From: Strigops habroptila
Taxonomy: Eukaryota > Chordata > Aves > Psittaciformes > Psittacidae
Direction: 5' to 3'
DNA: 64,000 nucleotides
Assembly (NCBI RefSeq): GCF_004027225.2
Contig: NC_044290.2
Span: forward strand, 5,224,906-5,288,905
In this document: piece after piece, positions 12,396 through 26,900 of the stretch
How the letters are laid out: each line of letters starts with the position of its first letter
How positions within the stretch are numbered: the stretch's first letter is position 1
The notes under the pieces: generated by a model
What the model was told of the DNA's origin: nothing
Database searches by the model: none
Seen by the model: the letters and a program-made list of their open reading frames with translations, nothing else
Translations under genes and position numbers: made by a program

Positions 12396-15300
12396 TTCCG
12401 CATGTCTTCTCTGCTCTGACCATCAGCAAATCACTTAATCTCAGCACAACACTTGCATTGCAGGACAGTGCGAGGAGCTGAGCCATGAGATGGTGAGGTG
12501 CCCCAAGCTCTTCCAGGACCCCCAAGTCCTGTGGGAAGCACCGTGGCAGCATCCCAGCGAGCTGGGCAGTTGGGGGGGCTCTGCGCTTTGTTCAGCATGA
12601 ATGAGGAAACCCAATCCCTGCGCACACAGCTCTTTCCCTTCTCGTTTCCCCCACTGGGCTTTGTTTTTTTCTCGCTTCCTGTATCAATCTCGGATATAAT
12701 CTGCCCCAGCAGAGTAACACATTCACACTCTCCTGGCTCCAGCAGCGTTTCCCACTCAGCCAGGCCACGGCATTTCAAGGCTTTACACAAAACACACACG
12801 TCCTTTTCAGTCCTGACAGTCCCAGGAGAGTAGGAATGGAAACAGAGTGATACTATTAGAAATCATTATCATTACAGATAGAAAGCATGTTGTCCTGGTT
12901 GCTCTCCAGAGGTGATTAGATATCCATCCCCCCTTGCTTGGAAATACAGGCTGCCTACAGAACACTTTGCTTTTAAAACAGAACTATCAGCACTGTTTTC
13001 TTACCAAGCAGCTCTGCTGGAGGTGGTAACACTATACGCTCCGTTGCAGGCTGTCCCTAATGGCATTTCTAGTCATGGTATTTCTTAACCAGGCAAAGAG
13101 CCGGCCCCAGCAAGGGATGCAGGATGCCATTCATGCTGGTGGGGTGGCCTCGGGTGGGTTGTTTGCCTCTTGGTGCTGCTCTTTCTTCTTCCAGTCAAGG
13201 AGGAGGTCATTCCTGCAGAGCAGGACTTGTCTCCTGCAAGTGCATGTCCAGTGCTTGGCCCTGCCAAAGGGAACTCCTCTGGTTCCAGTGTTCATCCTCT
13301 CCCAAACAGCGTGTTGTTAGTTCAGGGATCAAGGATGACAACTGAGTTGCGGGGTCAGAGGTGTTGCAGAAGGTCAGGCCTTCCTCTGTGAGAGTCCCTC
13401 AGACTATGACTTACTGGGTGGTTCCATTGATGGCTTTTAGTCCCCTCTGAAATAAACATACCACACGCTTTTAGGGCTTCGACACAACATTTAGCAAGCT
13501 TTGGAGCTGCCTTCCTAATCCTTCTCTCAACTGAGCTTGCAGTATTGAACGTGAGACAGTTGCTGTGCTCTTAGCGCTTGCATGGTCTGGATTGCCGTGT
13601 CACAAGGATGCCAACCCCTCCAAAAGGCTGCTGTCAGGACCAGGGGGCTCACGTTCTCCCTGACCCAAAGAAAAGGTCTTTTGAGCACAGTGTACAGTGT
13701 CCCAAAGCCATTTAGACTGCCCTCAGAAGTACACGTGCTTCAGAGAGCTGGCAGGGACCTCTCTCATCAGCTCTGCCTCGTACACTTTCCGTCACCTCTG
13801 CTTTCCTGCTTCCAGACTTGAACTGTTTGCACTGAAGGTTTTCCAGCGGGTCAGTGCCTCGGGCTGGGCTTTGGTTTCCAGTGTTTCAGAAAGGCACAGT
13901 TCAACTGTTTCACAGAGCCAGGCTGGCAAAACGAGCCGGTTTCCCACAGTGCGGAGACGCTTTTCCCTCTGCTCCGAACCAGTGCTGGCACCTCCGGGCC
14001 TTGGAGCGAGAACAGACGATTTGGCAGCGGGATCAGGTTGGTGCATTTATCCGGTCTGGGGAGGTACCGTGTGTTTCCCTGAGTCCCTGCAGGGTTATTG
14101 CTCCCAAATGCTTGTTTGAGCATCGCTGCTGACACCTCTGACCATAGTGGGGAGCTGGCGGGGGGCTGCTGCTGCTGCTGTAGGGGAGCACAAGGACTAA
14201 AGAGAGGTGCATGGAAAGGAGGATGCCTGCTTGCCCCTGCTAGAGCTGGAAAAGCTGCCCTAAATTCATACCTGTATCACTGTTTTCCTAGGAGCCCTGC
14301 TCAGTCCTGCCAGTTAAATGAGGCATTCTATGATTCTATACCCAGAGGGAGGGTTTCACATCTCTCCAGAGTGGGGCTGTTTGGTGGTTGAGTTTTTCCC
14401 CCTGGTTTTGCTGTGCAAGATGCATGCCAAGGTCCCTTCTGCCCCCTGCTCCCCTTGTTAACGCTTCCTATTGCAACTACAGCTTCCCTTTGATTCATTT
14501 TTTGCATTAAATATGTTCTATAAAATACATGTACGTTGTTTGTACCCATCTGAACTGCTGCTGTAACCAGAATGTCTTTTCTTAAACAGAAACACGGACT
14601 TTGGAGAATTGCCGTGAGTGATTGGAAACAGAAGGGCTCTGACCTCCCACACTGACCAAACTGGGACCAGTACGGACGTCTCGACCACCTTCCTCCTCCA
14701 AAAAGCAAGAAGGGGGAAGAGAGAAAGAGGCATCTCTGTGGTGGTGCAGGCTAGAGACCAGACCACGGTGCCAGAGGAGGACAGAGCTTCCAGCCGGGTA
14801 GGAGAGGCTCCAACGCTGACCCTCTTATCCCAACACATGGGACAAGACATGCACACAGATGCAGACAGGCACATGGCAGTCAAAGCTCCTTTGCTGGCAC
14901 AGGGACTCGTCTTTTGTTTGCTGAGCAACGAGGAAGATCAACATTAGTGCTGCTGAGAAAGGCTGGGAGATGTCTGGGATGTTTTCCTGGCCAGGCAGAG
15001 GAGGCCCTGCATCAAATTAGACTTGAAACAGAGATGCAAGCGAGGTGATTAAGGCATTTCCGCTGCGCTTCCAGGGGAGCTGCTGGACCGCATCCAAAGC
15101 AAGATGGGAACAGCCTGAGTTTATCAGCTGCACCCGGCGGTTTGTAGGGATAGTCTGCAGGGATACACACTGCAGAGCAGCCGAAGGGCCGGGTGACCCA
15201 CACGCTGCACCTTGGCCATCCCAGCCAGGGCAGAAGGGAAACTGAGGCACACCAAGGGGAAGAGGGATGTCTCAACAACGCCAGCAACAGGGAAGCGTTG

Positions 15301-16940
15301 TTCAGATCTCCTCCTTCTGATGCCCCTCGCCTGCTGCTTAAGGCCACTATCTGCCTGTTACGTGCACTTGGCTTTCAGCAGGAACAGGGAATGGCAGGAA
15401 CTGGCAGTATATCGGGAGTGGGGCTGATTAACCCTCCTCACTGCCAAGATGAGCAGTGGGATGAGCACAGCAGAGGCATGTGCAGGCAGATGTTCCCGCA
15501 GCAGCTCTGCCCTGTGCTCCTCACTCACAGCACAGTGCGGGGTGCGGGTCTGTCCCCACCCCAGGGGACCCCCAGCAACCTCAGCCAGCCCGGCACTGCC
15601 TCCAGGACTTGGCAATAGATGCCAAACAGTTCCATTTGGGAATGGGAAGGGGTCTGTGCCCTGCGCTGTTGCTCTGCTGCCCAGCAGGGCTGGTCCCTGG
15701 GAGTCACCCAGCATCTCCAATGGCATTTGCAGTGCTCAGGAGCAGCCTCGCTGGGCTTCCTGCTCCACAAAGATGTTCATGAGGTGCCCATGGGTGAGGT
15801 GAAGAGCCACCACACTGGAAGAAGCACTGTGTGAACTACTGCAGGGCTCAGCATTGCTGGGTCTGTCTTTGGAGCCATGCCCTGTGCCGGAGACACTGAA
15901 TCCACAGCTTGGAGCTAATGGACCTGCTCCAGCGCTGCTGGCCCCTCATAAGCTTTGCTTATAGTGAGGTTTGCAGGGAGGCCGTGCTGGATGGACAGAC
16001 AGACACACACACACGCAGCACTCGGGCCGCTCGCAGGGATGCGCTGGCTGTGGCTCGCCTGGCCACGATGGCAATGAACTCCCTCTGTTGACTTATCCTG
16101 AAGTTGCACCCCTTCATCCAGCGGTGTCCCTGTCTCTGGTAATAAATAGCACCTTCCGTACATGTCTTTAGTCCTGACTAAACCACAGGCTGCACTGATT
16201 ATTGCTGCTTTTGTAGCCTTTACAGAGCTGTTCTTATTTATAATTGCACCCCGCTGGTGTGTTCAGAATGATTTTCCCTGCTGCGTCCCATGCGGTCCAG
16301 GGCTACAAAGCCACATTTTCATAGTAGCTGCTGTTGGTTTTAATCACTTGTTAGTCGGATGATATATTAATAGCAGTATCTCTGTGAGAGTGTTTTTTTT
16401 TCCAAAACATTTACAACAAAAGCTAAGTGTTTGCCCTAATAAAACATGGGCTTCATTGGCTCCCTCCTCCACGCTGAACCCGACTAAATGAGTGCTTAGT
16501 GCAGGGCCCATCTCACCCCATCCCATCCACAGCCCCAAAACCTGCTCCTGACCCTCTGATCAAAAGGTGTTTGAGGCTGCATTGGGAGCAGGGGTGCTCA
16601 AAAGGCCCCGCGTGGTTGCAGGGGTGTGAGTTTGTAATTGCCTCTGTGCAGCCTGTGGAAGCCTGTAATAATCCAAAATACACTTTGCAGATGTTTGTTT
16701 GGGCCCAGTGATTCTCCTCAAACCCAAATAACCCCTTATAGCAGAGGGACAGGGCAATGAGGCTGGGTGGTTTGGTGCTCTTGGGACAAGAAGCCAGTGG
16801 TGAAAAGAGGAATAAACCCAGAGCTGCCTCTTGCCTCCCCTGAGGATGCTATCACCAAGCTTGGCATGTGGGTGAGGAGGAGAGGGGTGATGCTCTTTAT
16901 TTTAGCCACTTTATAAAGGGGGAAAAACCCACCCAGCAAA
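12396..16940. other. Intergenic, GC-moderate, no gene supported
   Basis: Contains a short CTG run (14166-14180) and an isolated pair of ATTCTATG-like units (about 14325-14340) that could be the tail of a very short CR1 copy. Around 15000-16100 base composition rises and many overlapping open frames appear on both strands (up to 141 codons). None shows a domain, signal or splice pattern that would make it a gene. Confidence 0.5.
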
Positions 16941-17139
16941 ACTCATCTTTGCTGGAAAGGGTTTAAATGAAACATTTAACTAGCTGAGGCCAATTGCCTT
17001 TAATTTCATTCAGAAGGGGGCTGTGAATGGACTCCTCACCCACTTCAAAAGGCTGTGGCAGCATGTCCGCTGCGGTGCGGGTCATTCATGGACACTACAG
17101 GAGATGTGAAAACATCTGCTAGGTCCATGCCTGCTCCTT

Positions 17140-17620
17140 TCAGTACAGTTACTCCCCTTGCTAATAATTGTCTGTGTTCTGTCATCTAGAAAGGGACTTT
17201 GTGTGCCTCCCAGGTATTCTAATGCTAATTTGTTTAGTTAAAAAGGAGAAGAGGCTAAACAGATGTGAACCATTTGGTTAGGTTGTAGTTCATTTGTTAG
17301 GAAGTGCAAAGGATTCTTGGCAGGATATTAAATATTACCTTGGCTGCTCACAAACACTTCATATTTCAAGAGAGGAAGGGAGGTAGGGACTGCACTCCAT
17401 AAATCAGCCTTTTCAAAGAGACAGAAAAAGGCAAACATTTGATAAATCTGTGTCATTATACCTCGAGATCAAAGGGGGTTTTACATATGTATTTATGCAA
17501 CTGGCAACCTAGGAGACAATAATAACAAACATAGATCTCTGACAGCTTGACAAAAATAGAAATTAGCCGCTTCTAATCTGTAATTATCTGGGAACTGTGC
17601 GAGGTAGGAGGTTGTAACAG
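17140..17620. promoter_or_regulatory. AT-rich candidate conserved non-coding element
   Basis: This repeat-free block has many homeodomain-type cores: CTAATAATTG near 17160, CTAATGCTAATTTG near 17219 and TAATCTGTAATTATC near 17573. It also has few CpGs and no open frame of note. Its composition is distinct from the GC-richer flanks. Such blocks near developmental genes are often enhancers. That is inference; cross-species conservation was not tested. Confidence 0.3.
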
Positions 17621-18439
17621 TGGAGCTTTGGGTTGCTGGTGTGGAGACGGTGAGCGCATGGGAAGTCATTCAGAAAGGCATTAGGAGGGTCCGTGGGTAA
17701 GAGATTGCAAAAGCTGGCGGGTGGTAGCTGGGCATGCCCACCGCGTGTGCAGACCTGGCTTTACATACAGGCAGGCAGCAGTCACCACAAGTCACCAGGG
17801 AAAGCAGTGTTTCCCTTTATGCTTTTCCAGCAGATGATCTACCAGGAATCTACCTGAAGGATGCCTAAAGACAGGAAGATTTCCATCTCTGTCTCTCTTC
17901 CGCTTGCCAGTAAGTTACAGATCCACATCTGATAGCCTCCATAGCCTGGCACACCTCTGCATTGACCTAGATGAGCCCTGCCACTACTCCCAAACTAGGC
18001 TGACTCATTTTGTACAGCTACTCAAGTACAGAACTGGAGCCAAAGGCTCAGGGAAGAAGCTTGAAAAGATCTCAGAAGAGGTTTGCAAGCAGCAGGAATA
18101 ACAGGAGGACTGATGGGGGCTGTAATGGGTATTGCTTTAATCCAAGGCAGAATTTAGCGGAGGAATTGAAACCTCTCCAGAAGCAGCAAGGGCTGTCGCC
18201 TCTCTCAGAAAACAAGGAGAAATCCAGTTGCGTGAAAATCATTCCATGGACAAAGCAAATGCAGCCACAGAAATTAGAGAAGGAGAAGTAGCATTATGTC
18301 ATCTCACCTTTCCTTTTGGCCAGTCACTGGCCTGATTTCCTATTCTCTTGTGCTGTTTTAAAATGACTTCAGCAACTTGGTCTCTGCTTGTTCCCATGGG
18401 AAACTTCCACAGTCTATAGATTTCGCTGGTAGGAAACTC

Positions 18440-18590
18440 TTCTTGACAGTCAGACTATATTTTCCTTTACTCAATTCCATCACATCACTCCTACTTACGC
18501 CTCCTTGGAGCACCCTAAACGCTCTTCTCCATTGAAGTCGGTGGAGTTATGCGAGCAGTAAATTTGGCCTGTGGCACTTGGAGAAATAGA
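18440..18590. repeat. Possible ancient amniote interspersed repeat
   Basis: The segment with CCATTGAAGTCGGTGGAGTT (18529-18548) followed by AAATTTGGCCTG resembles a motif that recurs in old reptile and bird interspersed repeats. I cannot name the family, and its boundaries are guesses. Confidence 0.25.
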
Positions 18591-21500
18591 TATTAAACCC
18601 CTAGGGATGAATTAGGGGGTGAGGGGAGGGAGGGCAGTGGGGGAAAGGAAATGGTTTCAGGTTGAGAGAAACAAGATCTCCTCTTACATCTGTGCAGCGG
18701 TGCTGCCCCGGTGGGAGCACGACCGGGACTCGGCAGCAAGATGCTGTGAGAGGCAATGATGTCCCTGGGATGTCCCTGAGCGCTGGTGGGGTTACAGAGC
18801 CGTGTCTGAGGGCTCAGGGGCAGTACGTGGCACTTAGGCTCATGGGTTGCATAAAGCTCTGGCACTTCCCTTGCTGGTGGCTGACCTGGTTTCAATCCCA
18901 GTGATGCTACGCACAGTCACCCTCCTGCCTTTCACCCCAGGGTGGCTCCTGACCCATTTGGCTGTCACTGGGATGGTCCAGCAATCCCAATCCATGTAAC
19001 GCTGCAGGCTGTGTCTCTGCGGGTTAATCCTAACACCTGCATTTCTCAGGACAAAATCCCAAATGCCCTGGGCCCTTTCCCCTGGCTCTTACCTCACTAT
19101 CATGACATTAATATGAGTCCAGCAGATGCGTGCAGTGATGGAGCTGCTGTGGTACACAAGGAGAGGAGGACAAAGTGCACAAGATCTTTACATCAGCAAT
19201 GCTCAGCTCCCCTCTGCTCCAGTCCAGCAGCTCAGGGTGCACTGCAAAGGACACGTGTGTCAGATAGGAAGAGAGAGGACAGCGCTGAGGACTTCATAGG
19301 GTAGAAGAAGTGGAATAATGAGGTGAAGGATCTCTCTCCCTGGGACCCATGATTGAGGAACGTCTCAGAGTACTGCAAAAGACCAATAAGGACAAAAAAC
19401 CCCACTATAGATACATACATATGGAAGAGGACACAATAGGATCCCGAAGTCCCACACAAAAGCCCAGCATCTCAGTATGCTAGATGCTGTGTGTTCCCAA
19501 AAAAGAGGTGGTGTTGGCTGGTCACCTCCAAGAGTACCCTGACTTGTTTTTGGGTATCTGCTCCTATTTATCTTGCCAGCAGGACTGGGTCCTGCAGCTC
19601 TGTGAAGAGCTGAGTGTGCCCCATCACTGACATACAAGTCTTTGGAAGAAAGGAAGAAGATGTTGAGCATTTCAGAACTGGCCTGTTGAGTGGGAGGAAA
19701 ACAGAAGGAAACACGGATTTTCTAGTTGGGAAGAGATAAAGCAACCAGGTGAAACTCAGCATCATGCCAGCAGGATAGGATCAGCACTGGCAGATGCTGC
19801 CTTGTGTCAGACTCCAAGAAGATGCTGGAAGGGGACATGGCCTGGGAAGAGCCATCCAAGGTGGATGCTGGTGAGGTGAGCCTGCAGACCTGACCCTTCC
19901 TCTGTCCTTGCTGGGTTCTTCGATCACCTTGGCTTGAAGGTGTGCTGGTTCTCTGCTTCCTGCCCTGCTTTAACAAGTGTTCCACAGACCTGGGCACCTC
20001 CAGGCCCATCTCAGTGGTGCTCCACTAAGTGGAGCTTCCCAGTGCCATCTGTGTAATGAATCAATCATCAAGAAACAGGATCCAGAGACTGTACTGATGC
20101 AGCTCAATTAGTTTATTGATTAACCAGCCAGCAAGACAGCTACTATTATGATTCAAGAGCTCTGCAGCAACAGCACAGAGCAAACCCAGTCTTGAATTCC
20201 TCTTTGTGCCCATTTCTTTCCAACCCCAGGTTCTTCACTGTGTAGCCCCCGTTGCTTTGTTGCCCTCATCAGTGGGGCACAACACACGTGTTCCTCCCAC
20301 AACGGCTGCATGTAGGATGTTAAACTAATTGCAAGAGGCAAAAGCAAGCTGGAGCCCTGCTCTAGAGGCGGCAGCAGGTATGGAGGAGACCCATGGGTCA
20401 GTCTGGAGGATGGAGCCATAACTGGTTCCCAACCCGCTTATCCAAACCGCACCCCTTGCTCCAGGGAGAGCTCAGACGAAGCGGGTTCATCCCTCCTCCT
20501 GACCCACCGTTGCTCGGATGCTGTTTCTGATCACTTACCCATTTGCCATTCCTAGGGAAAAAATCCAACTGTTGAAGATTCAATTCCAGTAAAACCTGTC
20601 TTGGGGCTATTTTTGTTAAAAAGCCAATCCAACTTTTACAACCTACAGCTGACATATATTAAGGGCTTAAGCCAAACTTTCTGTGACATTTTGTTGATGT
20701 TATCCTGGCTAGCGCTGGTGGATGTAAGGAACAAGGAGAATTATTCCATATGAAGGGTTTTCCTCTTGCCTTGTGGGTGTAGAAACATGCAATGGAGCGA
20801 CCCATGCACGGAAGCAGCAGGTTTTGAGTTGTACAGAACACCGAGTAAAGGGGTGAGTAAAGCTGGGTCCAGGAGAGCCAGCCTGTGTCCACTGTGGAAT
20901 GATTGCTGCCCACAACTGTGATTCATGCATTGCCTGGAAGCGTCCTCTTTAATTCCCTTCACAATTACCAGTCTGGGCCAGCTGGCAGAGCTCTACCAGC
21001 ACACAGAGGGAAACTAAAAAGCAATTCCTCCTGCATTTCATCTCTGCTTGGTTGGTATCACCCTTCACACCACAGAGAGCCCAGCAGGGCCATCTATTTT
21101 ATCTCACAGCAGAGAAATGCTTTGGAATTGTTGGTTGTTTGCCTCTGGAGCTGAAGCACAAAACATCTTGCTTCATCCCCAAATCTGCTTTGCAAATACC
21201 TGGTGCCAGGAGGATGGGGACCGGCGGCACTGGTACTGATGGGGGTTTGGGTGGCCCGAGCACTGTTCTTAACTCTCTGTTAACCCACTGAGCAGCTTTT
21301 AGAGCTCCACCTCTCAGAGTCTTAGTTCCCCTTTCCAGTCTGCCTGGTTTAATTAGTTTGTAAAGTCTAGTTTATAGCTTGGGATTATTTTACAAGATGC
21401 TCACACCACAGCCAGTGTGAGCAGAACAATCCACTGTTCATGAACCGATGTAAAGCTGATATAAGTCAGCATCATGCTATTGCTTCTGACACACAAGGAA

Positions 21501-22170
21501 ATGGAAAGGAGGGTCCCAGAGCTGGTGGTGTCATGGGAAGAGTCTCCTTGGCCAAATGCTCTCAATTCAGTGTTCATGGGCTGTTGTGTTGTGTTTGGTC
21601 TCTAGGTGTTGCTCCCAATATGTGGACTGTGGCAGATTGTACAGGTCAGGATTTCAGCAAATACAGTGCTCCTGGAAAAGCCAGTGCACATCACAAGAAT
21701 AAGTAAATCCAAGTATTTGGGGAGAAAGAGGAGGAGGAAATGATTGGGATACCCCCAACACCGTAATGCCACAGTGCCTGACCCCCAGCTGGCAATTCCC
21801 TGCAGCCATGGGGAATGTGGGGAGTGGGAAATCCCATCCTGGCTGGGATCAGATCAGGAGAAGGGCTTCCACACTTCTCTCTCTGTCCTGCAGCCTCCAA
21901 AGGAAGGATGCGGCCATCGCACCGGGTGTGCAGCTGTGAAGTGTCCGCAGGGTGGGAAGGTTGGGCTAATGCAGGGAGGGCTCTGAGGGATATGTGGAGC
22001 GACCGGGATAATCCAGAGGTGCATAATTTTGTCCTGCGGTTCTCCTCCGTGCTGTACAGCAGGCAGACCTCTGAACCCTCTCGTCTAGCAATTAAACGTA
22101 CTGTTTCATCATTCAGTCTCGTTTAGGGATAAAGCCACGTGTGATTAACATTCCCGAATGGAAGCCCTGC
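18591..22170. other. Intergenic region upstream of HS3ST3B1, no gene supported
   Basis: Ordinary unique-looking sequence. Open frames of up to about 120 codons occur on both strands without recognisable domains. An E-box CACGTG lies at 22136-22141, just before the CpG island. Distal promoter elements of HS3ST3B1 could be here, but none can be assigned. Confidence 0.5.
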
Positions 22171-22559
22171 GGGGTGGGCTCAGCCTGAGGGCGCTCCCTG
22201 TGCGAACGCAAGTCTAAGGGGAGAGGTCCCCGTTAGCGCCCGACAGCGCAGCCGTGCTTTGAGCTGAAACAGACTCAAACCGCCGTCCCTTGCCACCGGA
22301 AGGTTCCCTATCGCGATCACAGCACCCCCGACCCCCTGCCCTGCCCCAGCGCGCCCCGCGGGCCCGCACGGTCCGCGCCGGGACCCGGCAGCCCGATGGA
22401 GCGGCTGCCCCGACGGTGCGAGGTGCGGGGCGCCCCCCGGCGCCCGCTCAGCCAATCAGCGCCTCCCCTCCCCTTCTCCTCCCCGCCCCTGCTCGCCTTC
22501 CGCTCTTCTGATTGGCTCTGCCGCCCGGCTCATTATGCGGCAGAGCGCGGCCGCGATAG

Positions 22560-23432
<873 letters not shown>

Positions 23433-23462
23433 TGACGCTGGTCGAACCTTATTTAATCTTTA

Positions 23463-23468
23463 AATAAA
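23463..23468 (+). terminator. HS3ST3B1: Candidate intronic polyadenylation signal in HS3ST3B1
   Basis: A canonical AATAAA lies 242 bases into the intron. It is 28 bases after the first in-frame stop reached by reading through the exon 1 donor (TGA, 23433-23435). A T-rich and TTCGTTGTG-rich stretch follows at 23490-23520, in the position of a downstream element. Use would give a transcript with only exon 1. Confidence 0.3.
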
Positions 23469-23930
23469 GGTTAAATATTAACGTAATATATTTTTTTTTA
23501 ACGCTTATTTCGTTGTGCCTTTGCTGGAGCGTCTGTTCTTCCTCCAGCTCAGGGGTCGCCGGGGGCCGAGCCCCGTCGGTCGCAGCCGGAGTGGGGGGTG
23601 CGGATCCGGGTCCGGGGAAAACTTCCTCGATCGCTTCATACGGTCCTTCCCCGTTAACTCTCCCCCGCCGCTGTGATCAGCTTCGGAGCCGGTCACTCGC
23701 TGCGCGGCTCGGACCGAGGTAGCGGGTGCGTGCGGTGCCGCAGCGGGTGCTGCGGGGCGGGATGCGGCTCCTCGGCTCGGGGGGAGGAAAACGCAAACGC
23801 ACAGGGTTGTACCCGGAAAGGGTGAGTGTGGAAGCGCTTTTGGAGGAGCAGGGATTGTGCGTGGCTCGGAGAAGCGGGGGACTCCCGGCTCTAGTGGGAC
23901 CCCGGCGCAGGGTCCGGCCGCCTTAACGTG

Positions 23931-26900
23931 GCTTCTTATCCCTTTATGATTAAAGTTCCTTCATCAAGAATATGTTGCCTGTGTCTTTGTGCCGAGCGCT
24001 TGCAGGAGCAGAGATGGGAAATTAGAAGCTAGATACGAGCTGTAAAGTTCTTAATTTCAACCTCTGTATAGCCCTGAAGTTCCCACTCCGCGATTCTGAT
24101 TAGGTTTAGTCTCCTCGTTGTTACCGTTGCCATCCCTCGGCAGTTAGTGAAGCGAATGCAGGATAAGATGTGGCGAGTAGGAAGTCATTCCGAAAGCACT
24201 TTGTTTTATGAAAATATAGAATTTTGGAGTGGGGCATCCCATAGCCACCAACACAAAATCTTTATAAATTCAGTTGGGCTAAAAAAAAAACATTTTAATG
24301 TCCCGTTTTGGAAGGAAAACTTGCATATAACAGAGCCGGAGACCTGTCAGGATTTATTAGCAAAATGGTCTTGTACGTGTTGAACTCTGTTTTTAATTAG
24401 GCACCTAAATTAGACCATAAAATGGTTGATTAATCTTTTACAAGTAAGAGGTGGAAGGGGAGAAGGAGAGAATAATGCTTATGATTACATTAATCTGTTA
24501 TCCCAGATGCAGCGGGCGAAAGTCAGTGTTTAAAGGATCCATGTTATTTTTACATTTGGAGAAGTTGGCATCAAAGTTCCGTGGAACTTTGGAAAGTTTC
24601 ACCTTAATTTTTAAGGAACGTGGGCCCCATCCCTGGAAACATCCTGCTACTTTATTAAACAGTATCTTTGCAAAAGGGGCTTTTTAACTGAAATACAACG
24701 AATCTGAATGGGATTGCTCCAAAGCAGCGAGTGTGAGGGATGCTGAAAGTCTCGAAACCACCCCGAGGATCCGAGCCTGTGTATGTCTGTGGGACTGGGA
24801 CCCAGCTCGACTGGGAAAACTTAATAGTGCAGAATATATGGGAGGAGAGGATGTATTTGCTCAAATCGACAGACAAGTTGTTGGTAATTGTGTGTTATTT
24901 CTATCTTCAGTTTGAATTAGATGCAGAAGTTTGTTCCTATAAATCTCAGCGCTAGAAATCAGATACTATAAAGCTCCAAACTCCCACTGATTGCAGTGAA
25001 TCTTGGCTTCTCAGCGCTCTCGAGAGCGTGCTGCTTTCTCCAAGCTCTAATGAGGCTTTTATTTATTATCTTCATGTCAATAAGGAGATGCGTTTGTATT
25101 TCCTTGTTAATGGCCCAATAAAACCAGATTAAAAGTGCTATAAAAGAGTCTCCGTGCCAGCCGTGGTGGGGCAAGCTGGGCAAGGCTCGTCTCTGCTTTT
25201 GAGATGCTTTTACACAAACGGACTGAACTTTGAGATGGGGGCATTTCCTTGTGTCCTCAGCACCCAGTCCTGGAAGTTTAAATCCGATCGCCTGGCTTTG
25301 GAAAGATGAAGATGCAATTTTTAAGCCACGTCTCATTAAAAGTATGTTTTATTAGACCAGATTCTGGCTAAATCAGGTCATTTCTGTTTGGAGTTTTTAG
25401 TTTGTTGTTGAAGTTGCTCCTGCCATATAATAGTGTTCCAAATATGTTTTCCAGATTTTTGGGAGGCAGAAGGCATCACAAATTTGCTTATTTAGCTTGA
25501 TGAAAGCTTATATTTTGGGGTGTTTGCAATTGATTGTTTTTAGACACAGAGTAGTAGTTAACATAAAGTTTTCATCTATAGAAAATAACTTTTGAAGGCA
25601 GGAATGCTGACTTTTTTCTTGCTCTATTTTCTGTCAATTGGAATGAAATCTGTTTGCTTTTACTTCTTCTGTGTAGAAGGCAAAACAGCATCAAGTAGCA
25701 CTGACCACTATTCCTAAAAAGCAGAGGGAAACATTAAATTAATTTTTCAATAGTGAGATAAGTAGAAATCGAATGGAAGTAACTTCTGTCCACACGTTGC
25801 GGGGTTTTTCCCCCCTGGTAATGAATACAGCATGTTAACTGCTTCGAGTGAAAATATGTACCATGACAGAGGAGAAACGGGATCCAGCCACTATTGCAAA
25901 CTCATTTTAAGTAGTGCCTGGGACTTTTGGATAGTGAAGAAGTTTCCCCTTCCCAGCAGTAGGAGTTCAGCTCTACTGTAGCCTATGTGCGAGTGTCTGG
26001 CTGCCCGGACAAATGGGAAGTTGTTTCCTTACTACATGAGTAAAGTAAGGGCTTACTATATGAGTGGGGGGGGAAGTGTTTCTTGCAAGCCTAGGAAATG
26101 ATTTGTTGAATTACTATTTTTATGTTCCTTTCTTGTTTCATGCAACAGTGATGCATTTGTAAATATACTAGGGACTTGAAAACCTGTTGTCCTATAACTA
26201 ATGTAAGGTAAGGAAAAAAAGATCATTAGTGTTATGTGTTTTGGGGTGGGGTTTTTTGATTGATTTACTTTTTTTTTAACCATTTTAGGCCCAGTGAGCT
26301 GTAGCGCCCCGTCCCTCCTGCCATGGGCTGAGCATTCCCAGCCCCGCTCAACATCACTGATTTATATTTCAAGGCTGTAGCCCTCTGCTAGCAAACCCCG
26401 TGCTATGGCTGCACTGGCTGAAAACTCGATAGCGGTGTTAGCCTGAGCCCCTCCGCCTCCCGCAGCACACTGTGGGACCTCTCTGTCCTTTTTTTCCCCC
26501 CTTCTTTTTCCCCTTAAATTAATGTTTTTATTCTTAAAACTCTGGGGGTTCCTCTTCCCGCTCTTGCCAGGCTGCCTTAATACATTCTCCATGCTGAGGC
26601 TTGGTGGGTTGGCTCAGCAGGATCAGGCCCCATGGTCTGGTGGTGTGCAGTAAACAGCTTCAAACATGCATTTCTTAGCCACTCCCCTAAATAAGCACTG
26701 GGGGAGCTGAATGTGTAGCGTGCTGCTTTGCAGCAATTCCTGAATCACGAGAAACTGCCTCATTTTTTATTTTTATATTTGATTTTGCCCCAAAACCCTC
26801 TTTTTTTGCCCCAAGGAGCGTGGGGGTGCATGCAGCACAGTGCTCATGCTTACAATGGGCCACACTGAGTGCAGGGGAAGGATGAGGAAATGATGGTTAA

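Noticed and set aside
12019..12552. 177-codon - strand frame in the intergenic region
   Set aside because: It runs through the CR1 fragment at 12294-12395 in antisense and has no domain. It is a chance frame.
14166..14180. (CTG)5 run
   Set aside because: Too short to be a notable microsatellite.
14320..14340. ATTCTATGATTCTATA, like a CR1 tail
   Set aside because: No CR1 body precedes it. It may be a minimal insertion or chance, so it is mentioned but not called as a repeat.
26268..26289. T run followed by AG resembling a strong splice acceptor
   Set aside because: No open frame with a matching donor follows. Such cryptic acceptors are common in long introns.
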